Shown here piece by piece: positions 10,801 through 19,996 of a stretch of DNA of 64,000 nucleotides. A program made the translations under genes and the position numbers. Under the pieces are notes generated by a model. It searched no databases. It was not told the origin of the DNA and saw only the letters and a program-made list of their open reading frames with translations. This DNA is from Bordetella parapertussis (GTDB taxonomy: Bacteria > Acidobacteriota > Terriglobia > Bryobacterales > Bryobacteraceae), in assembly GCA_943328975.2 (NCBI GenBank), contig CALQCC020000003.1, positions 62,001-126,000 on the forward strand. Reading direction: 5' to 3'. How positions within the stretch are numbered: the stretch's first letter is position 1; each line of letters starts with the position of its first letter.

Positions 10801-11129
10801 GCGCAGAAAGAATGGATCGTCCCGATGGACGCTTCTTCCAAATGCTCCAGCGCCTGTTCGAGCTCGGCGCGCCCGGTCTCCGATTCCAGACGCGCTTTGT
10901 CCAGCGCCTGCCGCAAGCGAAGTTTCAATTCGCCAGCCGCTTTGTTGGTGAACGTGACCGCCGCGATCTCGCCGATTTTCGCTTTGCCCGCGCGCAATAC
11001 TTCCACGATGCGCCCCACCAACGCGGTTGTCTTGCCGGTGCCTGCGGAGGCTTCGACGATCAGGCTCTCGTCGAGCGACGTTCGAATGCGCTCGCGAGCC
11101 GCCGCATCGGAACTGAATTGCGGCGTCAC
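7806..11129 (-). CDS. UvrD/AddA-like helicase-nuclease
   Basis: 'VEASAGTGKTTALVGRIVEVL', 'LFVDEFQDTDPLQVEILMLL', 'LVGDPKQSIYKFRRADIHLY', C-terminal 'VVDFKTD' nuclease motif. Confidence 0.92.
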   Translation of the reverse strand: MTPQFSSDAAARERIRTSLDESLIVEASAGTGKTTALVGRIVEVLRAGKAKIGEIAAVTFTNKAAGELKLRLRQALDKARLESETGRAELEQALEHLEEASIGTIHSFCAQILRERPVEAGIDPAFEELNEQEANRLFQSSFRTWLEKQLGESSPGLKRAFARLAWRDTWDDGPPIEQLQYAGRKLIEWRDYPTAWRREPFAREEEIRTLLRKARELAEASSRPRRVTDNLYRGLQPVRLMMQSIDRPEVAGEEPDYDVLEAQVLKLARDLRRDTKKGSGEYGGGVLREELIQSRDGLMVWIEEFRRRADADLAAELRDEMSGLVEEYNQRKRRQGKLDFVDLLICTRDLVRNDLAVREYLQRRFKRLFVDEFQDTDPLQVEILMLLAGDEEPGKLFLVGDPKQSIYKFRRADIHLYQQVCEDLMSKGVGFVRLTRSFRSVPNIQAFVNAAFETEMTGDGHAEYAALEQHREEIPGRPSVIALPVPKPYKMRLSKDAVNKSLPDAIAAFIAWLVQESGWGYAARDIAVLFRRRTQAGQDLTREYARALEARGVEHLLAGSKSFHHREEVETLRAALTAIEWPDDELSVFATLKGSLFAIPDEVLFVHKKQFGRLHLFHREGAEPMVADALELLATLHRERNSRPFAATVNALLEATRAHAGFLLRPGGNQILANVARVADLARTFEMSGGISFRGFVEELTTQAEKAEAAEAPVLEEDSDGVRLMTVHGAKGLEFPVVVLADLTANISARDPDQFVDAERKLCATRLLRCAPWELLDHESDEAFRERAEGVRVAYVAATRARDLLVVPAVGDEPFPLEGWLSPLDKALYPARDEWRAAQPAEGCPKFGQVSVRDRPRDYDQMPEASVRPGLIAPQTGTHNVVWWDPFQLRLGAEADYGLRQEELLKDDGGESAATYQAWREERRATIHAGSQPEFEVFLPSQTSQAPPGAPPPLEYVETMKTARPGGRRFGALAHAALRDVALTAAEVAIGKVVEMNARILGATEDETTAACEAVAAALRHSLLERARNAERCHREYPITLRLEGNRLMDGVIDLAFVEDGAWVVVDFKTDADVSDRRRQYERQLQWYAYALTQLTGIPARGVLFGI

Positions 11130-14100
11130 GCCATCCCTCGGATCTCATACAACACGTCCAGCCGCTCATCCTGCCGATCCTTCACCAGCGAGCGGCGCTC
11201 TTCGTAGGGACCGCACACGATGCGGTAGTCGCAGATCACACACGCGTCTTTGTCAGGAACGGGAGGAAGAAATCCCTCCACGATCCGGCCATCGATATTC
11301 CCCAGCAACTTCGCCAGGAACTGGCGCGCTCGATCATCCAAGCGAATCTCGACGGCAGTGTATCCGCCCCGCTGCGTAGCGTAGAGCAGGCGACCGGAAT
11401 CGACCGTCGCAGACAATTGTTGTTCCGCAGCAAGCGCGTAGAGCAGCGGCTGTAGATGCTTCCCACCGCCGACCCAACGTGGAATCGTCTCCGGCGGCTT
11501 GCCTGTCTTATAGTCAGTGACGCGACGCAGATCGCCGCGCGCTTCAACAACGTCAATGCGTCCCCGCAGTTTTAGAAGATCCGGCAGATCGACTTCAAAA
11601 GGCAACTCGAACTCCACCGGAGTCCAGTCACTTTCATTCGTCGCCGTAAAGTGCAGCCAGCCCCGCAGGTCCGTTCGCAGGCTGTCGATCTCCGACTCCC
11701 AAACGCGCGGGATCGCGGGAACCAGTTTCTCCGCGTACTCCTCAGCCACGCGCGCCAGGACGGCTTCCAACAGCCCCAGCGCCTCCGGCAAGGTGTCGAG
11801 AGTGACAGGCAACTTCTTCGCAGTGCGTAGTTCCTGGTAGAGATGAAATTGCACGGCATGAAACAACGACCCGCGCGTGCGGGGATCGAGCTGTTCCAGC
11901 GGTGCGGCTTCCTCTCGCGACCGCAAACCATAGATGCCGTGCAGCGCGAACTTGTAGGGACAAACGGCAAAAGTCTCTAGTGACGACGGAGACCACTTCC
12001 TGGCCGCCAAGCGCTCCGCAGCCAGCGCGGTCAGCGTCGCCTCTTCCGACGCGATCAAACCATCGGAGGGTCGCCACTTCGGCTTCCACCGATACCAGCG
12101 GGCGCGCATCGATCTTGCGGCGTAGGCGCTGGCCTGGATGATGTGTTGCGCCGAGCCTCCGGCAATCGATGTGAGATCGTACTCAGTGTCATCAATCGCG
12201 TCGGCCTGATTTTTCGGCGCGGGCCAATTCAAGCGGGCAGGTGCGGCCTCGCGAGCATCCCGCTCAAACGTGTTGAGTTCGGGGACGGCTCCATAGATGG
12301 CGCGCGGTAATTCCAGAGCATAGAAGCTGGGCACCCGAGGACGAGCCTCCGCCACCTCCATGCGCGGATAAGAAGCGATCAAACGATTGCGCGCCGCTGC
12401 CACCGCCAAATGCAGACGCTGCCGTTCGTCATGCACACGATCCGGGCGCAGAGGAAGATGCGCATCCACGGCGCGACGGAATTCGTCCAGCAGCAGTGGA
12501 TCTTCGCTGAGCCGCTGCGGGAACAAGCCCTCGGCCAGTCCAGGCAGAAACACGATTCCAAACTCGCGACCTCGGGCTTCGTCCACCGACCCCACGAACA
12601 CGCGTCCCCAACGCCGTGCTGGGGGATCGCTGCGCAAAAAACGCAAACGGTCGCTCAGGACTTCAATAACTTCTTCCAGCGTCGCAGGCCCAACGTCGCC
12701 CATCGGCTCAAATTCCGCCAACGCCGCCAGCACGCCATCTGGCCCACGTAGCGCCCGCCGAGCCAGACCGCCCAGCGCCTCCAGCCATTCTTTCCACGTA
12801 GCGGCGCGCGGGAACGCTGACAGCGCATCGATCAACGGCAGCGCAAACTCTCTTAAGTTGCGAAGCTGGGCCAGGCGCTCTACATTCTCCTCGGCGTTGA
12901 GTTCCCATTCTGCTTCTAGCCCCCGCAGCCGACGCTCCCAGCGATCCCAGCCACCGATCACGGCCGCGTCCACCAAGTATTGCTCCCAGCGGCGCGGCGT
13001 CGGTCGATCCGATTCCGGTGCAGGCTCGTTCGCGGGCTGGTCTACACCCGCGTCGTCCGGCGCGACCCATTCCGCAGGCACAGGCGACTGCGGAATTTGC
13101 CCCAGCGACATGTATTCCGCGAATCGCGACGCGGACAAATTCTCCGCCGCGCAGCCGAGCAAAGCCAGGAACGCGCGCCCCGCAGGATCCGGCCGGGCCG
13201 TACCGCGACTGAAGTAGGCGGGGATCTCCGCCCGCCGCAGAGCGTCTTCGATCATCGGCTGGTAGCGCTCCGGATTGCGTAACAGGATCGCGACTTGATC
13301 GAACGTCACGCCCGCGCGCGCCAGCCGCAGGATCCGCCGGGCGATTTCGACCGCCTCCAGGCCCTCGCCAGGCGCGGAGAAGAATTCGAACTTTCCGTCC
13401 GGGGCAGGGAACGCCTCCGATGAGGAAGCGAACAGGTTGCGCCGCAAGTGCGTCAGTGAATCCTCTGGGGCTGAAGCGGCCGAATCGGGGCCCAGCTCCG
13501 TAACCAACGCGCGAGGCGCTCGCCGGATCAAAGCCTCGAACAACTCCCGATGCGCCTGCGATTCCAAGTGGACGTCCAGTGTCGCGATGGGCAGCCCAGC
13601 CCAACGATGCTCGCCGGATTCCGCTGCGTCCCGCGCCAGTCCGATGACGGCGGCCAGATCGGCAAGCTCCCGCTCTTCCAACTCCCGCTCATAGTCCGCG
13701 AGCAGCACGGCCAGATCGCGAGCCGGAGCCGCCCCCGTCGCCAGCTGCGCCGAAGTTGTCCCCGCCAGCCTGAGTTCGCGCAACGTTCTCCCCAGCGCGC
13801 GAGAGAATCCTGGCAGTCCGGCCACTGGCGAGAAATATTCGATCGACTCCTGCTCGCGCGCCCGGAAGATGACCCGCGCAGCCAGCGCTTCGCTGCCCAG
13901 CGTACTTAAAGGTGCCAGTCCAAGCTCCGCCATCCTCGCCTGCGCAAGCTGGCGAGCCAATTGCGGAAACGTCAGCCGGTGTATGCCCACCGCATTCAGC
14001 AGAAACGATTCCCCACCGCTCGGCAATACAAGAAGCGATTCTTGGAATTGCGTAGAGAATGCTTCGATCGCGGAGCTCAGTATGCCGTTGGACCAAGACC

Positions 14101-14134
14101 GAACTACGTCGATATTGGAACTCGAAGCATCCAT
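11126..14134 (-). CDS. AddB-like protein with PD-(D/E)XK nuclease domain and four-Cys (Fe-S type) motif
   Basis: 'FAVCPYKFALHGIYG', 'GRIDVVEARGDLRRVTDYKTGKP', 'DACVICDYRIVCGPYE'; 4-bp overlap with the AddA-like gene. Confidence 0.88.
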   Translation of the reverse strand: MDASSSNIDVVRSWSNGILSSAIEAFSTQFQESLLVLPSGGESFLLNAVGIHRLTFPQLARQLAQARMAELGLAPLSTLGSEALAARVIFRAREQESIEYFSPVAGLPGFSRALGRTLRELRLAGTTSAQLATGAAPARDLAVLLADYERELEERELADLAAVIGLARDAAESGEHRWAGLPIATLDVHLESQAHRELFEALIRRAPRALVTELGPDSAASAPEDSLTHLRRNLFASSSEAFPAPDGKFEFFSAPGEGLEAVEIARRILRLARAGVTFDQVAILLRNPERYQPMIEDALRRAEIPAYFSRGTARPDPAGRAFLALLGCAAENLSASRFAEYMSLGQIPQSPVPAEWVAPDDAGVDQPANEPAPESDRPTPRRWEQYLVDAAVIGGWDRWERRLRGLEAEWELNAEENVERLAQLRNLREFALPLIDALSAFPRAATWKEWLEALGGLARRALRGPDGVLAALAEFEPMGDVGPATLEEVIEVLSDRLRFLRSDPPARRWGRVFVGSVDEARGREFGIVFLPGLAEGLFPQRLSEDPLLLDEFRRAVDAHLPLRPDRVHDERQRLHLAVAAARNRLIASYPRMEVAEARPRVPSFYALELPRAIYGAVPELNTFERDAREAAPARLNWPAPKNQADAIDDTEYDLTSIAGGSAQHIIQASAYAARSMRARWYRWKPKWRPSDGLIASEEATLTALAAERLAARKWSPSSLETFAVCPYKFALHGIYGLRSREEAAPLEQLDPRTRGSLFHAVQFHLYQELRTAKKLPVTLDTLPEALGLLEAVLARVAEEYAEKLVPAIPRVWESEIDSLRTDLRGWLHFTATNESDWTPVEFELPFEVDLPDLLKLRGRIDVVEARGDLRRVTDYKTGKPPETIPRWVGGGKHLQPLLYALAAEQQLSATVDSGRLLYATQRGGYTAVEIRLDDRARQFLAKLLGNIDGRIVEGFLPPVPDKDACVICDYRIVCGPYEERRSLVKDRQDERLDVLYEIRGMA

Positions 14135-14253
14135 GGAATCTTTAGTTTAGACGGACAATGCAGATATGCAAAAAAACTTTAAGAACTTGTGCCTCGACGT
14201 GTAACCAGAGAGCACCCCAGAGCGTTTCTACTGGTAACTAAATCCCCGTTACG

Positions 14254-14299
14254 AAGCGGGCACTCAAACCCCTTTTCACCCAAACCGAGTGCCCGCTTT
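14254..14299. terminator. 12-bp perfect inverted repeat hairpin (AAGCGGGCACTC / GAGTGCCCGCTT) with C-rich 21-nt loop
   Basis: Direct reading of the intergenic sequence. Confidence 0.55.
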
Positions 14300-14360
14300 C
14301 CCTTCTCCTGTTTTTCCAATCCACTGAACTATTGACCGGCGAGATCTAGTTTTCGACAGC

Positions 14361-14389
14361 ATCGGGCAACGGCTAAACCGCCGCCCGAT
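14361..14389 (-). terminator. hairpin downstream of acs (ATCGGGC ... GCCCGAT)
   Basis: Inverted repeat with internal CGG/CCG just 3' of the acs stop codon. Confidence 0.5.
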
Positions 14390-14401
14390 ACCGTATTCAG
14401 A

Positions 14402-16333
14402 CTAGTCTTCGTCTTGTTGCGCGGCCAGAGTGGAGATCACGCTCATGTCTTCGAGCGTGGTTACGTCGCCGACTACGGTCTTGTTGGTGACCAACTCCCG
14501 CAGTAACCGGCGCATGATTTTCCCGGAACGTGTCTTAGGCAACGCGTCCGTGAAACGGATTTCTTCCGGCCTGGCAAACGCGCCGATTTCGTGCGCCACC
14601 CACTGGCGCAGTTCCTTGCCCAGCGCGTCATGGTCGTGCGCGCCCTTCTTCAAGGTCACAAAGCAGCACACGGCTTGCCCCGTAATCTCATGCGGCTTCC
14701 CGACCACTGCGGCTTCCGCCACAGCCGGATGTTTCACCAGGGCCGATTCCACTTCCATGGTGCTCAACCGATGACCGCTGACGTTCATCACGTCGTCCAC
14801 GCGGCCCAGCACCCAGTAGTAACCGTCTTCGTCGCAGCGCGCCGCATCGCCGGTGAAATAGGCTCCGGGAACTTTGCTCCAGTATTGTTCTTTATAACGT
14901 TCCGGATCGCCCCAGATGCTGCGGATCATGCTGGGCCACGGTCGCCGCAGAATGAGGTAGCCTTCTTTGCCCGGTTCTACTTCGAAGCCGTTCAGGTCCA
15001 CGATGTCCGGCACCAAGCCCGGCATCGGTAGCGTGCCCGAACCCGGTTTCAGCGGCACCGCTCCCGGCATGGGCGCGATCAGGATACCGCCCGTTTCCGT
15101 CTGCCACCAGGTATCGACGATGGGGCAGAGGCCTTTGCCGATCACGCGGTGATACCACTCCCACGCCGTCGGATTGATCGGTTCGCCGACGGACCCCAGC
15201 AAGCGCAGGCTCGAAAGATCATGTCCGTTGGGCCAATGATCGCCTTGGCGGATCAACGCGCGAATCGCGGTGGGCGAAGTGTACAGAATGTTGACGCGAT
15301 ACTTCTCAATGATGCGCCACCAGCGGTCAAACGCCGGATAGTCCGGAGCGCCTTCGTAGAGCACGCCGGTCGCGCCAGCCGAGAGCGGTCCATAGACTAC
15401 GTAGCTGTGGCCCGTGACCCAGCCGATGTCGGCATTGCACCAGTAGGTGTCTTCCTCGCGCAGATCGAACACCCACTTCATGGATGCGGTGATGTAAGTG
15501 AGATAGCCGCCGGTGGTGTGCAGAATGCCCTTGGGTTTGCCCGTGGTGCCGGAGGTGTAAAGGACGTAGAGAGGATGCTCGCTATCCAGCGGAACCGCAG
15601 GGCAATCCTCGGTGGCTGTTTCGTCAAGATCGTGCCACCACAGGTCGCGGCCTTCTTGCATGGGAGTATCCGAACCAGTGCGGCGATACACGATGCAATC
15701 GCGCACGTCCGGACATTCGGTGAGCGCTTCATCCACCGCCGGCTTGAGCTTGATCTCTTTGCCGCGCCGATAGCCGCCGTCGGCCGTGATGGCGACCACT
15801 GCACCCAGATCCTGAATGCGAGCCTTTAGCGCTTCCGCCGAGAAGCCTCCGAACACGACACTATGAATGATCCCCAGTCGCGTACATGCCAACATCGCGA
15901 TGATGGCTTCGGGAATCATTGGCATGTAAATGATGGCCCGGTCGCCCGCTTTGTAGCCGCGCGCTTTCAGGACGCTGGCGAAGCGGACCACCAGCCGGTG
16001 CAATTCCAAGTACGTAATCGCGCGCTGATCGCCCGGTTCACCTTCCCAGAGGATCGCGACCTTGTTCTTGCGCGGCCCATCCAAGTGACGGTCCAGGCAG
16101 TTGTAGGAGACGTTCGTCTTCGCACCCACGAACCACTGCGCCGCCGGCGGATTCCAATCGAGCACCTTCGACCACTTCTCAAACCAGTAGACCTCGCGCT
16201 CGGCGACCCCGGCCCAGAAGGCATCGGGATCTTGCAGCGCCTGGTCGTAAAGGGCGCGATAGCCCTCCATGCCCTGCACGTGGGCTTTGCGGACAAATTC
16301 TTCTGAGGGAGGGTACACCGCTTGCAGACTCAT
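14402..16333 (-). CDS. acs: acetyl-CoA synthetase
   Basis: '[20 protein letters not shown]', '[21 protein letters not shown]', 'WWQTETGG', '[17 protein letters not shown]'; start trimmed to MSLQAVYPP. Confidence 0.95.
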   Translation of the reverse strand: MSLQAVYPPSEEFVRKAHVQGMEGYRALYDQALQDPDAFWAGVAEREVYWFEKWSKVLDWNPPAAQWFVGAKTNVSYNCLDRHLDGPRKNKVAILWEGEPGDQRAITYLELHRLVVRFASVLKARGYKAGDRAIIYMPMIPEAIIAMLACTRLGIIHSVVFGGFSAEALKARIQDLGAVVAITADGGYRRGKEIKLKPAVDEALTECPDVRDCIVYRRTGSDTPMQEGRDLWWHDLDETATEDCPAVPLDSEHPLYVLYTSGTTGKPKGILHTTGGYLTYITASMKWVFDLREEDTYWCNADIGWVTGHSYVVYGPLSAGATGVLYEGAPDYPAFDRWWRIIEKYRVNILYTSPTAIRALIRQGDHWPNGHDLSSLRLLGSVGEPINPTAWEWYHRVIGKGLCPIVDTWWQTETGGILIAPMPGAVPLKPGSGTLPMPGLVPDIVDLNGFEVEPGKEGYLILRRPWPSMIRSIWGDPERYKEQYWSKVPGAYFTGDAARCDEDGYYWVLGRVDDVMNVSGHRLSTMEVESALVKHPAVAEAAVVGKPHEITGQAVCCFVTLKKGAHDHDALGKELRQWVAHEIGAFARPEEIRFTDALPKTRSGKIMRRLLRELVTNKTVVGDVTTLEDMSVISTLAAQQDED

Positions 16334-16461
16334 CTCAGAGGATTTTAACAGGAATGGCGGCGTGTCGACTCTATCGCTAGTTATGTAACAAACAGGTTTC
16401 AATAGCGCCGCCTGTTCATCGAACATTCACATCCCACTCATGGTCCAGTCACGAGCCCTCT

Positions 16462-16480
16462 GTAACATCGCAATTGTTAC
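16462..16480. promoter_or_regulatory. inverted repeat GTAACA-N7-TGTTAC immediately upstream of the ATG at 16483
   Basis: Direct reading: ctctGTAACAtcgcaatTGTTACtcATG. Confidence 0.4.
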
Positions 16481-16482
16481 TC

Positions 16483-17229
16483 ATGAAACTCAGAACTTTA
16501 CTACCACTCCTGATCCTGTGCGGAACTTTCTGTGGCACGATGAACGCGCAGATCACCGCTGTACAGAACGGGGCCAGCTTCGGGACGGCTATCGCCGCCG
16601 GCTCTTGGGCCACGCTCTTCGGCACGTTTGCCGGAGTCACTCAGACCATCGGCCAGACACCTGTTGGTACCAATCTGGCAGGCGTGACCGTGACGGTCGC
16701 CGGCCTGCCTGCGCCGGTCTATTTTGTGTCCACCACGCAGATCAACTTTATCGTTCCCGCCGCCACTGCTGCTGGCTTGCAGCCGCTGCAAGTCAAGACC
16801 GGTACCGCGACGTTCGATAGCACCATCCGCGTTTTGACAGCCGCCCCTGGGCTGTTTACGCAAGACGCCGCGACGCCTCCTAAGGGCGCGGTGCTGAACC
16901 AAAACTTCAGCCTCAATACGTCCACCAACGTCGCCTTGCGCGGCGATATCGTTCAGATCTATGGCAGCGGTCCGGGAGCTTTCAATAACGCTGTCACCGA
17001 CGGCGCCGGCGCGCCCTCTAGCCCGCTGAATCAGACCAAATCGACCCCGCAAGTCTTCGTCGGCGGCATTCCGGCCGAGGTCCAGTTTAGCGGTCTTGCC
17101 CCCAATTTTGCTGCGCTCTGGCAGCTCAACATCAAAGTACCCACGCAGTCCTTCATCACCGGCCGGGTGCCCGTGATGGTGTTTGTCGACGGCGTGAATT
17201 CCAACGAGGTAACGATTTTTGTCCAATAA
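16483..17229 (+). CDS. secreted TIGR03437-like ('Solibacter uncharacterized C-terminal domain') protein
   Basis: 'VQNGASFGTAIAAGSWATLFGTFAG...VTVAGLPAPVYFVSTTQINFIVP' pattern; signal peptide. Confidence 0.8.
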   Translation: MKLRTLLPLLILCGTFCGTMNAQITAVQNGASFGTAIAAGSWATLFGTFAGVTQTIGQTPVGTNLAGVTVTVAGLPAPVYFVSTTQINFIVPAATAAGLQPLQVKTGTATFDSTIRVLTAAPGLFTQDAATPPKGAVLNQNFSLNTSTNVALRGDIVQIYGSGPGAFNNAVTDGAGAPSSPLNQTKSTPQVFVGGIPAEVQFSGLAPNFAALWQLNIKVPTQSFITGRVPVMVFVDGVNSNEVTIFVQ

Positions 17230-19975
17230 GAATTTCTTTCTTTCCTTCCTGCTAGCCTCCGCGAGCCTTACGTTCGCGCAGGAAACAGGGACCCTGACCG
17301 GCTCCGTCTACGATGGACAGACCGGTCGCCCCATCTTGGGAGTCTCGATCGCCGTTGACGGCGTGGTCGACTCCAAGAATGTAACCAACTCCGACGGCCT
17401 GTTTAAATTCTCCGTTCCGGTCGGAAAACACGCCCTGAAATTCACCGCCGGCACCTACCAGCCCGTCGACATCCGCGAAGTTACCATCACCGCGGGAGCC
17501 GTCACCGAAGCCAGCACCTTGATGTCCAACGAACGCCTGGTAACGTCCATTGACGTTGTTGAAAAACTGGACGCTGTAACATCCACTTCAGAAGTCATGC
17601 TGATGGAGCGCAAGCTCTCCGCCGTCGTGAGCGACAGCATCGGCCACCAGGAACTAGCAGAGAGCGCCGCTGGCGATGCCGCTGGAGCTTTGGAAAAAGT
17701 CACCGGCGTCAGCGTGGTGGGCGACGGATTCGTCTACGTCCGCGGCCTGGGCGAACGTTATAGCGCCACCCAACTCAACGGTGCCGTCATCCCGACCACC
17801 GAACCTGAAAAACGCGTTGTGCCGTTGGACTTGTTTCCTTCCGGCATGATCGACAACATCAAGATTGCAAAAACCTACTCTCCCGATCTGCCGGGCGAGT
17901 TTTCCGGCGGTCTGGTCCAGATCACGTCGATGGAGTTTCCTTCCAAGGCCCACCTCAGTGTGTCGGTCAAAGGCGGCTTCAACTCGCAGACCACCAGTAG
18001 CCCGTTCCTAACCTATCCGGGATCCGGCGGTGGAGCGGATTTCTGGGGCTTTGGCTCCGGTTCGCGCAACCTGCCCAGCAGCATCGGCCCGGACCAACGT
18101 CTCTTCCAGGGCAGCGTCCCCTCCGATCAACTACAGGCCTTCGGCCAAGCGTTCGCGAATAACTGGGAGCCCACCAAAATCGGTTCGCAGCGACCCGCGG
18201 CCGATTGGTCTGTCAATGGCGGCAATACGTGGGGCAAGCTCGGCTTGGTCAGCGCGCTGACCTTTTCGAACAAGCCTTCCTATCACAAGGAAGTCCAACG
18301 CTACATCCGCCAGGACGGCAATACCCCCTACATCTTCACCGAATACCCGGACTTCCGGGAGTACACCGAAAACGCCCGCCTCGGAGCGGTGTTAAACGGC
18401 GCCTACCGCCTCACGCCGAACCACAAAATCCTGTTCAAGAACATGTTCACGCATGACACCGACAAGAACGCTCGCGAATTTTCGGGCGCCGACGGTGGCA
18501 CGGGTAGCAATCTGGAATCGCAGCGCTTGCGCTACGTTGAACGTTCGCTGTATTCGAGTGGCGTGGAAGGCGATCACTCTTTCGTCAACTTGCACAACAG
18601 CGTGATCCACTGGCAATTCACGTATTCCAACTCTAAGCGCAACGAGCCCGACCTGCGCGAAGTCTTCCGCGGCCAACTGCAAAATGGCGACTATCAATTC
18701 GCAGCCCTGGGCAGTTCCGCAGTCCGGTTCTTCTCGAATCTCAACGACCATATTTACGAGCCCCAGACCGATTACAGTGTTCCCTTCTTCAAGGGATCGG
18801 TCACCGGCCTGTTCAAGATTGGCGCGCGTGCCACGATTCGGCGCCGCGATTTCCAGGCCCGGCGCTTCCGCTACATTCCGCAGCGCCTCAGCACACTGAA
18901 TCTTCTGCTACCCAGCAACCAATTGTTCGCGCCGGAAAACATTCGGCCCGACGGATTCCAATTGGTGGAATTCACGCGCGGCACCGATAGCTACACCGCA
19001 TCCGGGGACATCTACGCTGGCTACGCCATGGTAGACCTCAACTTCGGAGCGAAGTGGCGCCTTTCCGGCGGTCTCCGCATCGAAGACGCCAACCAGAACG
19101 TGCTGACGGTGGACAACCGCATCCCGGGATCGGTTCCTGTCCGCGCGGCGCTCCAAAATCGGGACCCGGTTCCCGCCGTCAACCTCATCTACGCGTTCTC
19201 GCAGAAGCAAAACTTCCGCGCTTCCTATAGCCGCACTCTGTCGCGCCCCGACTTCCGCGAACTTTCGCCCTTCGACTTCAACAACGTTCTGGGCGGCTTC
19301 GTCACCGTCGGCAACGCGAACCTCCAGCGAGCCTCCATCAACAACTACGACTTCCGCTGGGAGATGTTCCCCGGCGGCAACCAACTTATCGCGGCCAGCT
19401 TCTTCCTCAAGAACTTCAACAGCCCGATCGAATCGACCATCCTTCCCTCCAACGACCTGCGGCAGAGTTTCATCAACGCCAAGGGCGCGCGGAATCTAGG
19501 CATCGAGCTGGAAGTGCGGCAAGATTTAGCGCCGTTGTGGAGCGCCCTGAAGGAATTTTCACTCTCCAGTAACTTCACCTTCGTAGACTCGAATATCAAG
19601 ATCAAGCCCGAAGATGCCGCGATTCTTACGTCTCAGAGCCGCCCGCTGCTGGGGCAATCGCGAATCGTCTATAACGGAGCCATCCAGTGGGCCCGTCCCC
19701 GCTGGCACAGCGATGCCCGGTTGTTCGCGGGTTACGTTTCACGCCGCATCACCGATGTGGGGACGTTCAACCTTCCTGACATCTACCAGGAAGCGACGCC
19801 CAACATTGACTTCGTCTACCAATACACGCGTGGGGAACGCGGACAGTGGGTCTACCGCGTGGAAGGTGAAAACCTCACCAACACCGACTTCCGCTGGACG
19901 CAAGGGCAGTTCACGCAACGGCAATACGTTCTCGGCCGGACCTTCCAGGTCGGCCTGACCTATACATTTTTCTAG
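17219..19975 (+). CDS. TonB-dependent receptor with carboxypeptidase-regulatory-like N-terminal domain
   Basis: 'TGTLTGSVYDGQTGRPILGVSIAVDG', plug 'YVRGLGERYSATQLNGAVIPTTEPEKRVVPLDLFPSGMIDNI', C-terminal beta-signal 'FQVGLTYTFF'; TTG start overlapping the upstream stop. Confidence 0.92.
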   Translation: MSNKNFFLSFLLASASLTFAQETGTLTGSVYDGQTGRPILGVSIAVDGVVDSKNVTNSDGLFKFSVPVGKHALKFTAGTYQPVDIREVTITAGAVTEASTLMSNERLVTSIDVVEKLDAVTSTSEVMLMERKLSAVVSDSIGHQELAESAAGDAAGALEKVTGVSVVGDGFVYVRGLGERYSATQLNGAVIPTTEPEKRVVPLDLFPSGMIDNIKIAKTYSPDLPGEFSGGLVQITSMEFPSKAHLSVSVKGGFNSQTTSSPFLTYPGSGGGADFWGFGSGSRNLPSSIGPDQRLFQGSVPSDQLQAFGQAFANNWEPTKIGSQRPAADWSVNGGNTWGKLGLVSALTFSNKPSYHKEVQRYIRQDGNTPYIFTEYPDFREYTENARLGAVLNGAYRLTPNHKILFKNMFTHDTDKNAREFSGADGGTGSNLESQRLRYVERSLYSSGVEGDHSFVNLHNSVIHWQFTYSNSKRNEPDLREVFRGQLQNGDYQFAALGSSAVRFFSNLNDHIYEPQTDYSVPFFKGSVTGLFKIGARATIRRRDFQARRFRYIPQRLSTLNLLLPSNQLFAPENIRPDGFQLVEFTRGTDSYTASGDIYAGYAMVDLNFGAKWRLSGGLRIEDANQNVLTVDNRIPGSVPVRAALQNRDPVPAVNLIYAFSQKQNFRASYSRTLSRPDFRELSPFDFNNVLGGFVTVGNANLQRASINNYDFRWEMFPGGNQLIAASFFLKNFNSPIESTILPSNDLRQSFINAKGARNLGIELEVRQDLAPLWSALKEFSLSSNFTFVDSNIKIKPEDAAILTSQSRPLLGQSRIVYNGAIQWARPRWHSDARLFAGYVSRRITDVGTFNLPDIYQEATPNIDFVYQYTRGERGQWVYRVEGENLTNTDFRWTQGQFTQRQYVLGRTFQVGLTYTFF

Positions 19976-19996
19976 ATCGAATTTTTAGGAGACAAA

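Noticed and set aside
12387-13217. 276-aa Arg/Ser-rich plus-strand ORF
   Set aside because: Low-complexity antisense to the AddB-like gene.
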